DNA of 57,186 nt, from NCBI GenBank assembly GCA_026125215.1, contig JAHCLN010000005.1, forward strand, positions 1 through 57,186, in the 5' to 3' direction. Origin of the DNA: Opitutaceae bacterium. GTDB lineage: Bacteria > Verrucomicrobiota > Verrucomicrobiia > Opitutales > Opitutaceae. Both the position numbers and the translations under genes were made by a program. Below, one piece after another: positions 20,664 through 30,050 of this stretch. The notes beneath the pieces were generated by a model, which did no database searches, was not told the origin of the DNA, and saw only the letters and a list, made by a program, of their open reading frames with translations. Position 1 is the first letter of the stretch, and each line of letters begins with the position of its first letter.

Positions 20664-22952
20664 TTATTCCACGGTCTTGTAGCGGTCGCGCAGCCGCTGG
20701 CGCAGCACCTCGGCGACCGTGTTGACCAGGAAAGTCATGACGAAGAGCACCATCGCGCCGAGAAAGAGCGTCCGGTAAAGCGTGCCGTGGTGCGGCGCTT
20801 CGGGCAGCTCGACCGCGATGTTGGCCGAGAGCGTGCGCATGCCGGAGAAGATGTTCCACTCCATGATCGGCGTGTTGCCCGTGGCCATCACAACGATCAT
20901 GGTTTCGCCGACGGCTCGGCCGAGGCCGATCATGAGCGCGGAAAAGATGCCGGCGGAGGCCGTGGGCAGCACGATGCGAAAGGCGGTCTGCCAGCGGCTG
21001 GCGCCGAGGGCGAGCGAGCCGGAGCGCAGCGACTGCGGCACGTTGGAAAGGGCGTCCTCCGCGATGGTGAAGATGATGGGAATGACGGCGAAGCCCATCA
21101 TGAAACCGACCACGAGGGAATTGCGCTGCTCAAAAGGCGTGCCGGTGACGCTCGGCCACCATAGGCGGAAGTCGGCCACGCGCTGGCCGCTCGTGGGGTC
21201 GGTGACCACAAAGATCAACCGTTCCAACGACGGCCCCAGGTGCCACGCCGTGTAACCGGCGGCAAACATCATCGGCAGAAACACCACGAATTCCCAGCCC
21301 GGCGCAATCGCGAGCCGGGCCCGGGGCGGCAGTTTCGTCCACGCCCAGCCGAAAGCCAGCGCGGTGAGCGGCACGAGCGTGACGATGAGGATCACGGACG
21401 GCACGCGCGTTTCCAAGATGGGCGCGAGCCAGAGCGCCGCGAGAAAACCCAGGACGACCGATGGCAGCGAGGCCATGATCTCCATCGTGGGTTTCACGAT
21501 GGTTTTCACCTCGGGCTTCAGAAACTGCGAGGTGTAGATGGCGGCGAGCAGCGCGATCGGCACCGCGAAAAGCAGCGCGTAGAAGGTGCCCTTGAGCGAA
21601 CCGATGATGAGCGGCACCAACGAAAGCTTGGGTTCGAAATCGTCGGAACCGCCGGTGGACTGCCAGTCGTATTTCGGCGCCGGCGCACCCTCATACCAGA
21701 GCTTGCCGAAGAAGGCGCGGAAGCTCGACTCGGGATGCGGGTCGTTGAGCCGGAAAAAATGCAGCTTCGACGCCTCGTCGAGGAAGACCATCCGGTCGTA
21801 TTTGCCGCCGATGATCGCCTGCCGGACGGAGAAACCCAGGTCCTGCTGCCAGCGGACGGTTTCGGTCGTGGAAAAAATCAGCCGCGCATGGCGCTCCGTG
21901 CCGAGGAGGAAAGCCTTGTTGCGCACGCTGGCCGCAAACACTTCCGTGGCGCCGGGCCGGGCGTCGAAGCGCTTGGTTTCGCCAAACTGCCGCGACCCCA
22001 CGGCCGGATCGAGAAACAGGCTGTAGCCCTTCGTCTCGCCGTTCATCCCCACCGTGACAAAGGTGACGTCGCCGAACACGTAATTGAGCAGCTTGATCCT
22101 CGGATCGGGCAGATGGGCGAAAGGTTTCAGCCGCTGGCGGACATAAAATTCACCGCCATCAAGAAAGAGATAGATCAGCTCGCCTTCGGTCGTAGCAATC
22201 AGGACGGAATCGGCCTGGGCGGCCACAAGAAATTTGTCGATGGTGCCGGTAACGAGTCCGGTAAGGTTGTAGGTGCGGTCCAGCGTGATGCGGCCGCCGC
22301 CCATCAGCGTCCGGCGTTGGGCGAGCGTCACGGCGTGCAGTTCCATGCGGCCGTCCACGATCTGCTTCGCGACCGCCAGCTTGCGGGCGCCGGCGTCGGC
22401 ATAGCCGATCATCGCCACGGGCACACCGGGGCGGCCGATGGCCAGCAGGTCGCCGGCCTTGAGCTCCGCCTCGATGGTGCGCGCATTGCCCGCTCCGTAG
22501 GTGGGCCGGTAGGCGATCTCGACGAGGGAAAACTGTCCGTCCCGGGTGCCCACGGCCAGACGCTGGGCCAGCTGGTTGTATTGCACGGCACCGACGCCGT
22601 GGTCGGCGGCGAATGGCAGGGTCTTGGTCATCACGCCGCGGTCACCGACCACATCGATGAAATTCAAATCGCCGTCGGCCTGCATCGCGAAGGGCAGCTC
22701 CGACCACTCGTCGATCCCGAGCTGCACGTAGTCACCCGGTTCCAATTGGAACGCCTTCAGCTCCTCGGCCTGGGCGCCGCGAAACAGCGGCAGAATCTGG
22801 ACGAGGATGAAGATAAAGATGCCAAATACCGCCACAATCACAGAGAGCCCGCCAATCTTGATGAACTGGTTCATGAACCGGTCCATCAGCAGGGTCGCCT
22901 TGCCCACTTGAAAGCGGGCAGGAACGGGAGGTGGCGTGGGCTTGGCAGGCAT
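20664..22952 (-). CDS. pstC: Phosphate ABC transporter permease PstC (long form)
   Basis: The product is 762 aa. One transmembrane helix (about residues 33-57) precedes a periplasmic domain of about 380 residues with repeating beta strands and Gly/Asp turns, possibly a beta-propeller. The standard permease domain starts near residue 440, with several helices and the cytoplasmic loop GASRWQTAFRIVLPTASAGIFSA. Pseudomonas PstC is also extended, so this is a known long architecture rather than a fusion artefact. It has its own Pho-box-like site upstream at 23028-23045 and sits after the pstS terminator, so it may be transcribed separately from pstS. Confidence 0.93.
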   Translation of the reverse strand: MPAKPTPPPVPARFQVGKATLLMDRFMNQFIKIGGLSVIVAVFGIFIFILVQILPLFRGAQAEELKAFQLEPGDYVQLGIDEWSELPFAMQADGDLNFIDVVGDRGVMTKTLPFAADHGVGAVQYNQLAQRLAVGTRDGQFSLVEIAYRPTYGAGNARTIEAELKAGDLLAIGRPGVPVAMIGYADAGARKLAVAKQIVDGRMELHAVTLAQRRTLMGGGRITLDRTYNLTGLVTGTIDKFLVAAQADSVLIATTEGELIYLFLDGGEFYVRQRLKPFAHLPDPRIKLLNYVFGDVTFVTVGMNGETKGYSLFLDPAVGSRQFGETKRFDARPGATEVFAASVRNKAFLLGTERHARLIFSTTETVRWQQDLGFSVRQAIIGGKYDRMVFLDEASKLHFFRLNDPHPESSFRAFFGKLWYEGAPAPKYDWQSTGGSDDFEPKLSLVPLIIGSLKGTFYALLFAVPIALLAAIYTSQFLKPEVKTIVKPTMEIMASLPSVVLGFLAALWLAPILETRVPSVILIVTLVPLTALAFGWAWTKLPPRARLAIAPGWEFVVFLPMMFAAGYTAWHLGPSLERLIFVVTDPTSGQRVADFRLWWPSVTGTPFEQRNSLVVGFMMGFAVIPIIFTIAEDALSNVPQSLRSGSLALGASRWQTAFRIVLPTASAGIFSALMIGLGRAVGETMIVVMATGNTPIMEWNIFSGMRTLSANIAVELPEAPHHGTLYRTLFLGAMVLFVMTFLVNTVAEVLRQRLRDRYKTVE

Positions 22953-23027
22953 GGAACGGCAATACGGGAAATCCGGTGAAATTCGGGCCGATTAGAGGCC
23001 CCGGACCCGGGGCGACAACCGCCGCAG

Positions 23028-23045
23028 GTTACAATTTGGTCACAA
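23028..23045 (-). promoter_or_regulatory. Pho-box-like direct repeat upstream of pstC
   Basis: On the minus strand TTGTGAC-CAAA-TTGTAAC is a 7-bp direct repeat with a 4-bp A-rich spacer (11-bp period). This is the layout of a PhoB binding site. It ends about 75 bp before the pstC ATG. The -10 region is not obvious. Its first half overlaps the U-tract of the pstS terminator. Confidence 0.6.
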
Positions 23046-23077
23046 AAAGGGCGGGACGAGGGGAGCCCGTCCCGCCC
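23044..23077 (-). terminator. Rho-independent terminator after pstS
   Basis: On the minus strand GGGCGGGACG (from 23077) and CGTCCCGCCC (to 23049) form a perfect 10-bp GC stem with a 9-nt loop, followed at once by five T residues (23048-23044). It lies 43 bp after the pstS stop codon and just before the pstC Pho box. Confidence 0.9.
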
Positions 23078-23119
23078 AAGGCTAAAATGGCGGCAGAAAC
23101 CGCCATGGATAAGGCTATC

Positions 23120-24079
23120 TTAGAGACTCGCTTTTACCTCTTCGCAGAGCTCCGCCGTCATCGGGAAGTAGCCATCCTTGGCCACGACTTCCTGACCCGC
23201 TTTGGAGAGGACGAAGAAGAGGAACTCCTTGGTCAGCTTGTCCATCGGCTTCTTCGGATCCTTGTTGATGTAGATGTAGAGGAAGCGGGCCAGCGGGTAG
23301 TCGCCGCTGAGGCAGTTCTCCGGGGTCGGCGCGTAGGCCTTGCCGCCGGGGGTGGAAGCGAGGGCGAGGGTGTTCACGCCCGAGGTCTTGTAGCCGATGC
23401 CGGAGTAGCCCATCGCATAGATGTCCGAGGCCACACCCTGCACCACGGCCGAGGAACCCGGCTGCTCTTTCACGCGGGTGCTGTAGTCACCGCCGCCGAG
23501 CGCCACATCCTTGAAGAAGCCGTAGGTGCCCGAGGCCGAGTTGCGGCCGAAGAGCGAGATCGGACGGTTGGCGAAGTCACCGGTCAGACCGGCCTGACCC
23601 CAGGTCGTGATCGGCGAGCCGCCGAGCCGGTTGGTGCTGGAGAAGATGCCGTCCAGCTGCTGCAGCGACAGGCTCTTCAGCGGGCTGTCCTTGTGGACAT
23701 AGACTGCAAGGGCGTCGATGGACACCTTGATCTCGGTGGGCTTGTAGCCGTATTTCTTCTCGAAGGCGTCGATTTCCGAGCCCTTCATGGCGCGGCTCAT
23801 GGGCCCGATCTGGGCGGTGCCCTCAATCAGGGCGACGGGCGCCGTGGACGAACCCTTGCCTTCGATCTGGATGTTGACGTTCGGGTAGATGGCGCGGAAG
23901 CCCTCGGCCCACAGGGTCATGAGGTTGTTCAGCGTGTCGGAGCCGATGGAATTGAGATTGCCGGAGACGCCGGAGACCGGCTGGTAGGTCTTGAGCTTGG
24001 GATCGACCTGGATCTGGGCGAAAGCCGCCGAGGCCGAGACGAGCGCGGCCGCGAGGCCGGTGAGGAGGAGTTTCTTCAT
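23120..24079 (-). CDS. pstS: Periplasmic phosphate-binding protein PstS
   Basis: The product is 319 aa with a clear signal peptide (MKKLLLTGLAAALVSASAAFA then Gln). The phosphate-binding loops are recognisable: GSDTLNNLMTLWAEGF near residue 47, KGSSTAPVAL near 75, and IGPMSRAMKGSEI. There is no lipobox cysteine, so it is soluble in the periplasm. It delivers phosphate to PstCA. It lies 44 bp after the OprP-type porin on the same strand and is followed by a strong terminator, which should give more PstS than permease mRNA. Confidence 0.96.
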   Translation of the reverse strand: MKKLLLTGLAAALVSASAAFAQIQVDPKLKTYQPVSGVSGNLNSIGSDTLNNLMTLWAEGFRAIYPNVNIQIEGKGSSTAPVALIEGTAQIGPMSRAMKGSEIDAFEKKYGYKPTEIKVSIDALAVYVHKDSPLKSLSLQQLDGIFSSTNRLGGSPITTWGQAGLTGDFANRPISLFGRNSASGTYGFFKDVALGGGDYSTRVKEQPGSSAVVQGVASDIYAMGYSGIGYKTSGVNTLALASTPGGKAYAPTPENCLSGDYPLARFLYIYINKDPKKPMDKLTKEFLFFVLSKAGQEVVAKDGYFPMTAELCEEVKASL

Positions 24080-24123
24080 GATGTTGTTATACTGCGTGTT
24101 TTTGGGTTGGGAAGTGCGGGGAC

Positions 24124-25356
24124 TCAGAACTGAAGCTGCATCTGGGAGCGGACGCCGAGCACCTTGGCCTCGGCGAAGCCGCCGGCGAGGGTGTCCTCGG
24201 ATTTGCCGTAGACGACACCGGCCTGGACCTTCAGGTCGTTGCCCATGATGAACCAGGTGGCGCCGCCATACATCTCGGTGAGCTTGTCGTGCGTGCCGCC
24301 GGAGGGAGCGGAGCGGATGCCGTCGGAAACGTTCACGCCGCGGCCGTCGGAATCGACGTAGCTGTAGCGGAAAGCGAGTTCGACGTTCTTGGAGAGCTTG
24401 TAGCTGGGCTGGATCCAGAAGGCGGTCGGCTTGGCATCCGCGGTGGCGGAGGCGCCGCGCTCGACATCGGAACCCATGAATTCGGCCGCGAGGTTGAAAT
24501 TGCCGGAGGTGATGTCGGCGTAGAACGTGTAGACGGTCATGTCCCAGCCGGTGCCGGGGTTCTTCCCGCCCTGGTCGGGCAGCACGCCGAGACCGCCGCC
24601 GATCACGAACTTGCCGTCCTTGTTGAACTTGCCGTTGTAGCCGCCGTTCGCCCAGAAGGCGGGCGAGTTGTTGCCGCCGGAGCCGGCACCGGAAGCGACG
24701 CTGAAGTTGAGCGCCCGTTCGGGATTGGTGACGGCGGCGCCGTAGAAGAAGTCACCCTGCTTGCCGTCCACGAACACACCCACGCGGTGGGCGCCGGCAC
24801 CGAGGCGGCGGCCGTTGTTCTCCTCGACGAAGAAGCGGGTGGCGGCGGAGCGCTCGATGGACTTGAGGCTGGCGCCGGAGGTGCGCTCTTCGTAACCGAG
24901 GTTGACCTTGCGCAGGCCGACGTCCACCGAGATGTCGCCGTCCTTCCACTGCACGAGGGCGGCGTCAAAGCCGTCGCGCGCGAAGTCGTAGGTCATGTTG
25001 GCGCTCCACTTGGGGCCGAGGCTGGCCCGGGCGCCAAAGTAAATGCGGCGGAGGAAAAAGTGGTTCGTGTTGGCCGGGTCGTTGTTGGTGTTGGCGATGT
25101 CGGTATCGAGACCGGCATACTGGATTTGCAGACGGCCGCCGACGGACAGCCGGGTCACGGGCCTGGCGCCGGGAACAGCGACGACCGGCGCGGCCTTCTT
25201 GGCCTCGGCAAGGATTTCCTTGGCCTCATCGCTGGAGATGACGCCTTTTTTCACGAGGGCATCGATGATCGCCTTGCTTTCCTGGGCGACCGCCGGGGCG
25301 GCTAGCAGCACGGCGCCGCCGAGCAGCGCGAGCCATTTGGTTTTGTTGAAGAACAT
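24124..25356 (-). CDS. Phosphate-selective porin (OprP/OprO family)
   Basis: The product is 410 aa with a signal peptide (MFFNKTKWLALLGGAVLLAAPAVAQ). After it comes a short helical hairpin ESKAIIDALVKKGVISSDEA, as seen in many verrucomicrobial and planctomycetal porins, then a beta-barrel rich in alternating aromatic strands that ends in a terminal Phe (QLQF), the outer-membrane insertion signal. OprP-type channels take phosphate across the outer membrane. ATG 25356 is chosen at the signal peptide; the longer open frame has no signal. The Pho-box promoter at 25394-25427 lies just upstream, so it should respond to phosphate starvation. Confidence 0.9.
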   Translation of the reverse strand: MFFNKTKWLALLGGAVLLAAPAVAQESKAIIDALVKKGVISSDEAKEILAEAKKAAPVVAVPGARPVTRLSVGGRLQIQYAGLDTDIANTNNDPANTNHFFLRRIYFGARASLGPKWSANMTYDFARDGFDAALVQWKDGDISVDVGLRKVNLGYEERTSGASLKSIERSAATRFFVEENNGRRLGAGAHRVGVFVDGKQGDFFYGAAVTNPERALNFSVASGAGSGGNNSPAFWANGGYNGKFNKDGKFVIGGGLGVLPDQGGKNPGTGWDMTVYTFYADITSGNFNLAAEFMGSDVERGASATADAKPTAFWIQPSYKLSKNVELAFRYSYVDSDGRGVNVSDGIRSAPSGGTHDKLTEMYGGATWFIMGNDLKVQAGVVYGKSEDTLAGGFAEAKVLGVRSQMQLQF

Positions 25357-25393
25357 GGGATGTGTTTTGGTTGCTGGTTTCAGTAGCAACACC

Positions 25394-25427
25394 TTTATGC
25401 ACCCCGATTGTGACGGTTTCGTGTCGG
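25394..25427 (-). promoter_or_regulatory. PhoB-type promoter of the porin-pstS unit
   Basis: On the minus strand CCGACAC-GAAA-CCGTCAC (25427-25410) is a 7-bp direct repeat with a 4-bp spacer. A -10-like CATAAA follows after 10 bp (25399-25394), and the porin ATG is about 38 bp further. Repeat size, spacing and -10 distance all fit PhoB-activated promoters. A perfect 9-bp inverted repeat, TTGTGACGG/CCGTCACAA (25408-25416/25430-25438), overlaps it. Confidence 0.65.
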
Positions 25428-25494
25428 CTCCGTCACAAAGCGGCAAAGACCGCCCTCCCCCCCTGCGGAAATTTTCCGCCAAAACGCCGCCCGA

Positions 25495-27261
25495 TCAGCG
25501 CTTCCGATGCTCGACCAAGGCGAGCATGAGGTCGTTCTTGGAGAGGCTCCCCAGCAGCCGGCCGTCCGCGCCCACCACCGGCAGGCGCTGCACGCCTTCG
25601 TGGGCAAGGAATTTACCCAGCGCGTCGCTGAGCGCTTCCTCGGGCGCGGTGCGGGGAAAATCCTCCCGCACGATGTCGCGCGCGAGCACCAGCCCGGCTA
25701 GGCCCGGGTCCGCCAGGTAGGGCTTGATGTCGTGCAGGGCCACGGCGCCGACAAACCGGCCGGTTTCGTCAACGACGTAGATGTTGTTGACGCGCACGGA
25801 GAGAAACAGCTTCGCGATCTCCGCAAACCGCGCGGATGGCGGCACGACCGGGGGATCGGGCTTCAGAAGGTCGGCGACCCGGGCCGCTTTTGTCGCCTCG
25901 GGGGAAGGATTGTCCGCCTCCTTGCGCTTGAGCGCCTCGCTGTAGAGCGAACTGCCCTCGATTCCGCGGGCGGTGAAGAAGGCCACCACGCTGCACAGCA
26001 TGAGCGGCAGAATGATGGCGTAGCTCAGGGTCATCTCGAACAGCATGATCACCGCCATCACCGGCGCGCGGCTCGCCGCGGAGAGAAAGGCGCCCATGCC
26101 CACCAAGGCAAAGGCCCCCGGGCTCGGGGCGCCCGGCCACAGGGTCTGCACCGCGGTCCCGAACAGGGAACCCACGGCGGCCCCCATGAAGAGCGTCGGC
26201 GTGAAGACTCCGCCCGGCGCACCCGAACCGACCGAGCACGCGGTGGCGAGCCACTTGCAGCAAAGCACCCCGAGCAGAACCAGCCACGCCATCTGCCCGT
26301 TCAGAATGTCGATGATGACCGAATAGCCGTTGCCGCAGACCTCGGGGACGTTGATCGCAATCACGCCGACGAGCAGGCCGCCAAAGGCCAGCCGCCACAT
26401 CACCGGCAGCTTCGTCGCAAGGAACATCGCCTCGGCCCGGCGCAGCGACCGCAGGAACCACGGGGCCAGCGTCCCGGCGATGAGCCCGAGCACCAAGTAG
26501 GGCCCCATTTCCAGCGGCGAGTTCAGGGCGAAGCCGGGCACGCTGTAGAGGTTGTGCGAATCGCCCAGCACCATCGTGGTCAGGGCGGCGGTCACCGCCG
26601 CCGCCGCCAGCGGACCGAGGCTCTCCATCGCAATCGTGCCAAGAATGATCTCCGCGACGAAAAACGAGCCCGCAATGGGCGCGTTGTAGGCCGAGGCGAT
26701 GCCGGCCGCCGCGCCGCAGGCCACCAGCAGCTTGAGCTGCTGCGTGGAAAATTTCCGCCAGCGCCCCAGCAGCGAGGCCAGCAACGCGGCCGTCTGCACC
26801 ATCGGGCCTTCGCGGCCGATCGAGCCGCCGGAGCCGATGGTGAACAAGGAGGCGACAATCTTCACCAGACTGGTGCGCAACGGCAGGCGGCCGTCGCCAA
26901 TGACGATCGCCTCCATGTAATCTGTCGAACTCTGCCCTTTGACCATGCGGCTGCCGAAAAGCAGCACGGCGCCGGCCAGCAGGCCGCCCAGGGCCGGCAC
27001 CAGCAGCCGGCCCCACCACGGCAGGCGGCGGATCGACTCCACAATGCCGGCGTGGGAATTGGTCAGCAGCAAATGGATGCCCTCGGCGCTGGCCATGAAG
27101 AAGAGCGCACCCAGCGCACCCATGAAACCCGCCAGAGACGCCCACATGAGCGTGACCTGCCAGTCGGTGGGCTGGAGCTTCTCCGCCAACCAGAGCCGCC
27201 AGCGCAACAGGCGCAGCAGTCGCTCCATCAGGAGCTTGGCGGGATCGGTGACGACCTTCAT
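25495..27261 (-). CDS. CLC-family chloride channel/transporter with two CBS domains
   Basis: The product is 588 aa. It has about ten or more membrane helices in residues 35-440, the anion-selectivity segments GSGGSIGREGP (gating Glu151) and GSGAPGGVFTPTLFMG, and a C-terminal cytoplasmic pair of CBS domains (about 465-585). CBS domains usually sense adenine nucleotides and control gating. The proton-glutamate position of exchangers is not clearly kept, so I do not decide between channel and antiporter. It is monocistronic between the porin and helicase genes. Confidence 0.93.
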   Translation of the reverse strand: MKVVTDPAKLLMERLLRLLRWRLWLAEKLQPTDWQVTLMWASLAGFMGALGALFFMASAEGIHLLLTNSHAGIVESIRRLPWWGRLLVPALGGLLAGAVLLFGSRMVKGQSSTDYMEAIVIGDGRLPLRTSLVKIVASLFTIGSGGSIGREGPMVQTAALLASLLGRWRKFSTQQLKLLVACGAAAGIASAYNAPIAGSFFVAEIILGTIAMESLGPLAAAAVTAALTTMVLGDSHNLYSVPGFALNSPLEMGPYLVLGLIAGTLAPWFLRSLRRAEAMFLATKLPVMWRLAFGGLLVGVIAINVPEVCGNGYSVIIDILNGQMAWLVLLGVLCCKWLATACSVGSGAPGGVFTPTLFMGAAVGSLFGTAVQTLWPGAPSPGAFALVGMGAFLSAASRAPVMAVIMLFEMTLSYAIILPLMLCSVVAFFTARGIEGSSLYSEALKRKEADNPSPEATKAARVADLLKPDPPVVPPSARFAEIAKLFLSVRVNNIYVVDETGRFVGAVALHDIKPYLADPGLAGLVLARDIVREDFPRTAPEEALSDALGKFLAHEGVQRLPVVGADGRLLGSLSKNDLMLALVEHRKR

Positions 27262-27324
27262 GGCGGCGCAGTCACGGTAGGACCTTCGCCCCGGATAACA
27301 AGCCTGCGCGCAAAACCCGTCCGC

Positions 27325-29892
27325 TCAGTGCGATTGCTCCTGCTCCAGCTGGGCGGTCAGCTGCACGAGACTCTGCAGCGAAGTGAAGTGCTGGCTCAGG
27401 TCAAAGTCGCCGCCGAGCCCGCCGATCAGTTTGTCGAAGAGGTCCTTCTTGTCGGCCTTGAGCGCCTGGATGCGCTCCTCGATGGTGCCGGCGGTGACCA
27501 TGCGGTAAACGAAGACCGTGTTCGTCTGCCCGATGCGGTGCACACGGTCCACCGCCTGCGCCTCGACGGCGGGATTCCACCACGGGTCGAGCAGGAAGAC
27601 ATAGTCGGCCGCATGCAGGGTGATGCCGGTGCCGGCGGCCTTGAGCGACACGAGCATGGCCGCGGCCCCTGCGGCCCCTTGAAAATCCTGCACCGGCTTC
27701 TGCCGGTCCAGAGTCATGCCGGTGAGCTCGAACCGCGGTAGGTCGGGGAAATTCGCCGCCATGGCCTCGCGCACCCGGTCGAGGAACATCACGAACTGGG
27801 AGAAAATAACGACCTTGTGCCCGCTGCCCACGATTTCGGCCAGCTTCTCCATGAGGAGCGTGATCTTGCCGGAATCGGCCAGCGGGGCATTGCGCCACGG
27901 CAGCATGTCGGGATCGCAGCAGGTCTGGCGCAGCCGGGTGAGCAGCGCGAGGAAGCCGAAGGATTTTTCGCGCATGGCCGCGCCCACATCGTCGCCGAGG
28001 CGTTCCAGTCCCTCGGTGCAGATGCGCGCATACTCCGCGCGCTGCACGTCGGTGAGCGGACAGAGCAGCTCCATCTCCACCTTCGGCGGCAGCTCGGTGG
28101 CGACCTCCTTCTTGGTGCGGCGCAGGATGAACGGCGCGAGCTGTGCCCGCAGGCGCACGAGGGTGGCCGCCCGGTCCTGCTGCAGCGCCGCCTCGAAGGC
28201 CGACCGCGAGCCGAGCAGACCCGGCAGGAGGAACCGGAATATGCTCCACAGGTCGAGCTGCCGGTTCTCCAGCGGCGTGCCGGTGAGGACGATGCGGTGC
28301 TGCGCGCGGATGGCGAAGCAGGCCTGCGTGACCTTCGCGTCGGGGTTCTTGATGAACTGCCCCTCGTCCAGCACCACGTAGCCGAACTCGTGTGCCGGGA
28401 GGAGCTCACGGTGCTTGCGCAGCTGCGTATAGCTCGCGAGCCAGACCACATCGCCGGTCTGCGCGGAAAAGTCGTGTCCGGCCTTGAGCACGTCGGTTTT
28501 CAGGGCCGGGAAAAAGCGCGCGATCTCCTCCCGCCACACCGGCACCACGCTGGCCGGACACACGATCAGGCTCGGGCGGCCCGGGAGCGGGCGCGTCGCG
28601 AGCAGCGTAATCACCTGCAGCGTCTTGCCGAGGCCCATCTCGTCAGCCAGCAGGCCGTGGCAACCGACATCGGCCAGATGCGCGAGCCACTCGACGCCGC
28701 GCTTCTGGTATGGCCGCAACAGGTCCGGCAGCGGCGGCGGCGCGGCGGGCGGAGCCAGAACCGACTGTCGCCAGGCCTCGATCTCGGGTGTCAGGGTGAG
28801 CTTCAGCCGCGAGTCGTTGAAGAGCGAAAAAACCAGGTAGGGCGACAACGGGTTGTCCCCGTGGGTCTCGCTGATGTTCTTCTGCCAGGCATTGAACGAT
28901 TCCCACCGTTCGCCCGTCAGGCTGACGATGCCGAGATTGGGCAGAATCACGGGGGCGCCGCCGCGCTTGAGCAGGGTGTTGACCTCGCTGTCCGTCAGCA
29001 GGCGCTCGCCGGCGCGGAAGATCCAGCGGAGGTTGAGGGTGGCGGCACCGGCCGGCGCCGCGCCCGGAACCGCGGCGCGCTCGGCCACGGCCTCGATGTC
29101 AATCGTGCGCGTGCCCTTGAGCAGATTGGCCGCGCGGTCGTCGAGCTCGATCGCAAAGAGCCGCCGCCAGGCGGGCAGCGTGACTTTCAGAAAATTTGGG
29201 ATCTCGACCAGCGATTCGAGGACATAGATGCCGGTCTGCTGGTTGTAGTGGAAGTGGGCCTTGCGCGCGTAGGCGGCGAGCCCGATGAGCTTGGTGCGCT
29301 CGCCGGAGGAGACGTGGCCGTTGCCGTCGGCATGGGCGGCGGCGCCGAGGGCGGGGTGCCGGGTCTTGCCGTCGGCCTCCAGCCAGTAGGCCTGAAAGGT
29401 GAGCCCCGCCGTCTTGGTGCGGAAGACCAGCAGCAGCGGCCGCACCACCCCGGGAGCCGCGGCCGGCTTGGCCGCAGGCCGGGCCGAACCGTTTTCGCGG
29501 TCGTGACCGTTGCGACCGTTGGCTCCGTGGCCGTTGGCCTTGGCCTCCTCGGGCAACACCGGGATCTCGTCGGCCACCAGCTCCTCAATCTCGTGCAAAC
29601 CCGCCACGGCCAGGGCCCGGGCGATCTCCTGGTCGGTGCTGGAGGAACGCACGCTGAGGCCGTCTTCGTCCCATTCGATCACCGCGTATTCGTCCCGTTT
29701 GTCCACCCGCCGGTGGATGATCGCGTCCTTGGCCGTGAGCTCCAGTTCGCGGATTTCACCGTCCCGGTAGAGTTGGCGGCCGGCGGTCAGCTGCGTTTCG
29801 CTGAAAGCCGCCGCCCAGTCGTTTTCGAGCCGGTCGAACCAAAATTCCAACGATTGGGGAGTGTAGACGCGCTTGGGGCCGTGTGACTGCAT
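27325..29892 (-). CDS. SNF2-family helicase-like ATPase (second paralogue)
   Basis: The product is 855 aa. An N-terminal domain of about 380 residues includes an Ala/Gly/Asn-rich linker around residue 120-150. The SNF2 core follows, with Walker A DEMGLGKT at about residue 417 and motif VI DRVHRIGQTN near 790. Walker B reads DEGQ instead of DEAH/DEAQ, a small deviation that keeps the acidic pair. Like the protein at 3526-5871 it should translocate on DNA using ATP. The two share core motifs but have different N-termini, so they are not a recent duplication. Confidence 0.9.
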   Translation of the reverse strand: MQSHGPKRVYTPQSLEFWFDRLENDWAAAFSETQLTAGRQLYRDGEIRELELTAKDAIIHRRVDKRDEYAVIEWDEDGLSVRSSSTDQEIARALAVAGLHEIEELVADEIPVLPEEAKANGHGANGRNGHDRENGSARPAAKPAAAPGVVRPLLLVFRTKTAGLTFQAYWLEADGKTRHPALGAAAHADGNGHVSSGERTKLIGLAAYARKAHFHYNQQTGIYVLESLVEIPNFLKVTLPAWRRLFAIELDDRAANLLKGTRTIDIEAVAERAAVPGAAPAGAATLNLRWIFRAGERLLTDSEVNTLLKRGGAPVILPNLGIVSLTGERWESFNAWQKNISETHGDNPLSPYLVFSLFNDSRLKLTLTPEIEAWRQSVLAPPAAPPPLPDLLRPYQKRGVEWLAHLADVGCHGLLADEMGLGKTLQVITLLATRPLPGRPSLIVCPASVVPVWREEIARFFPALKTDVLKAGHDFSAQTGDVVWLASYTQLRKHRELLPAHEFGYVVLDEGQFIKNPDAKVTQACFAIRAQHRIVLTGTPLENRQLDLWSIFRFLLPGLLGSRSAFEAALQQDRAATLVRLRAQLAPFILRRTKKEVATELPPKVEMELLCPLTDVQRAEYARICTEGLERLGDDVGAAMREKSFGFLALLTRLRQTCCDPDMLPWRNAPLADSGKITLLMEKLAEIVGSGHKVVIFSQFVMFLDRVREAMAANFPDLPRFELTGMTLDRQKPVQDFQGAAGAAAMLVSLKAAGTGITLHAADYVFLLDPWWNPAVEAQAVDRVHRIGQTNTVFVYRMVTAGTIEERIQALKADKKDLFDKLIGGLGGDFDLSQHFTSLQSLVQLTAQLEQEQSH

Positions 29893-30050
29893 CCGCGTAA
29901 AAGAGGCGAACGTAGAAACCGCGGGGTGCGGTGCAACCTCTAAGTGTAAGTCTTTTTCCCTCAGCAGGAATTGCCCGGAATGTCACCGGACCGACACGGA
30001 TTTGACACACAACGGGTGCAGGTTGGCGGTGCCGAAAAACCATCCGCCAC

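Noticed and set aside
21240..22979. Long plus-strand open frame opposite pstC
   Set aside because: It is antisense to a confident permease gene, with shadow-like His/Arg/Gly-rich composition and no domains.
30002..30007. TTGACA upstream of the GT4 gene as a -35 element
   Set aside because: No acceptable -10 hexamer is found at 16-18 bp downstream, so the promoter was not called.
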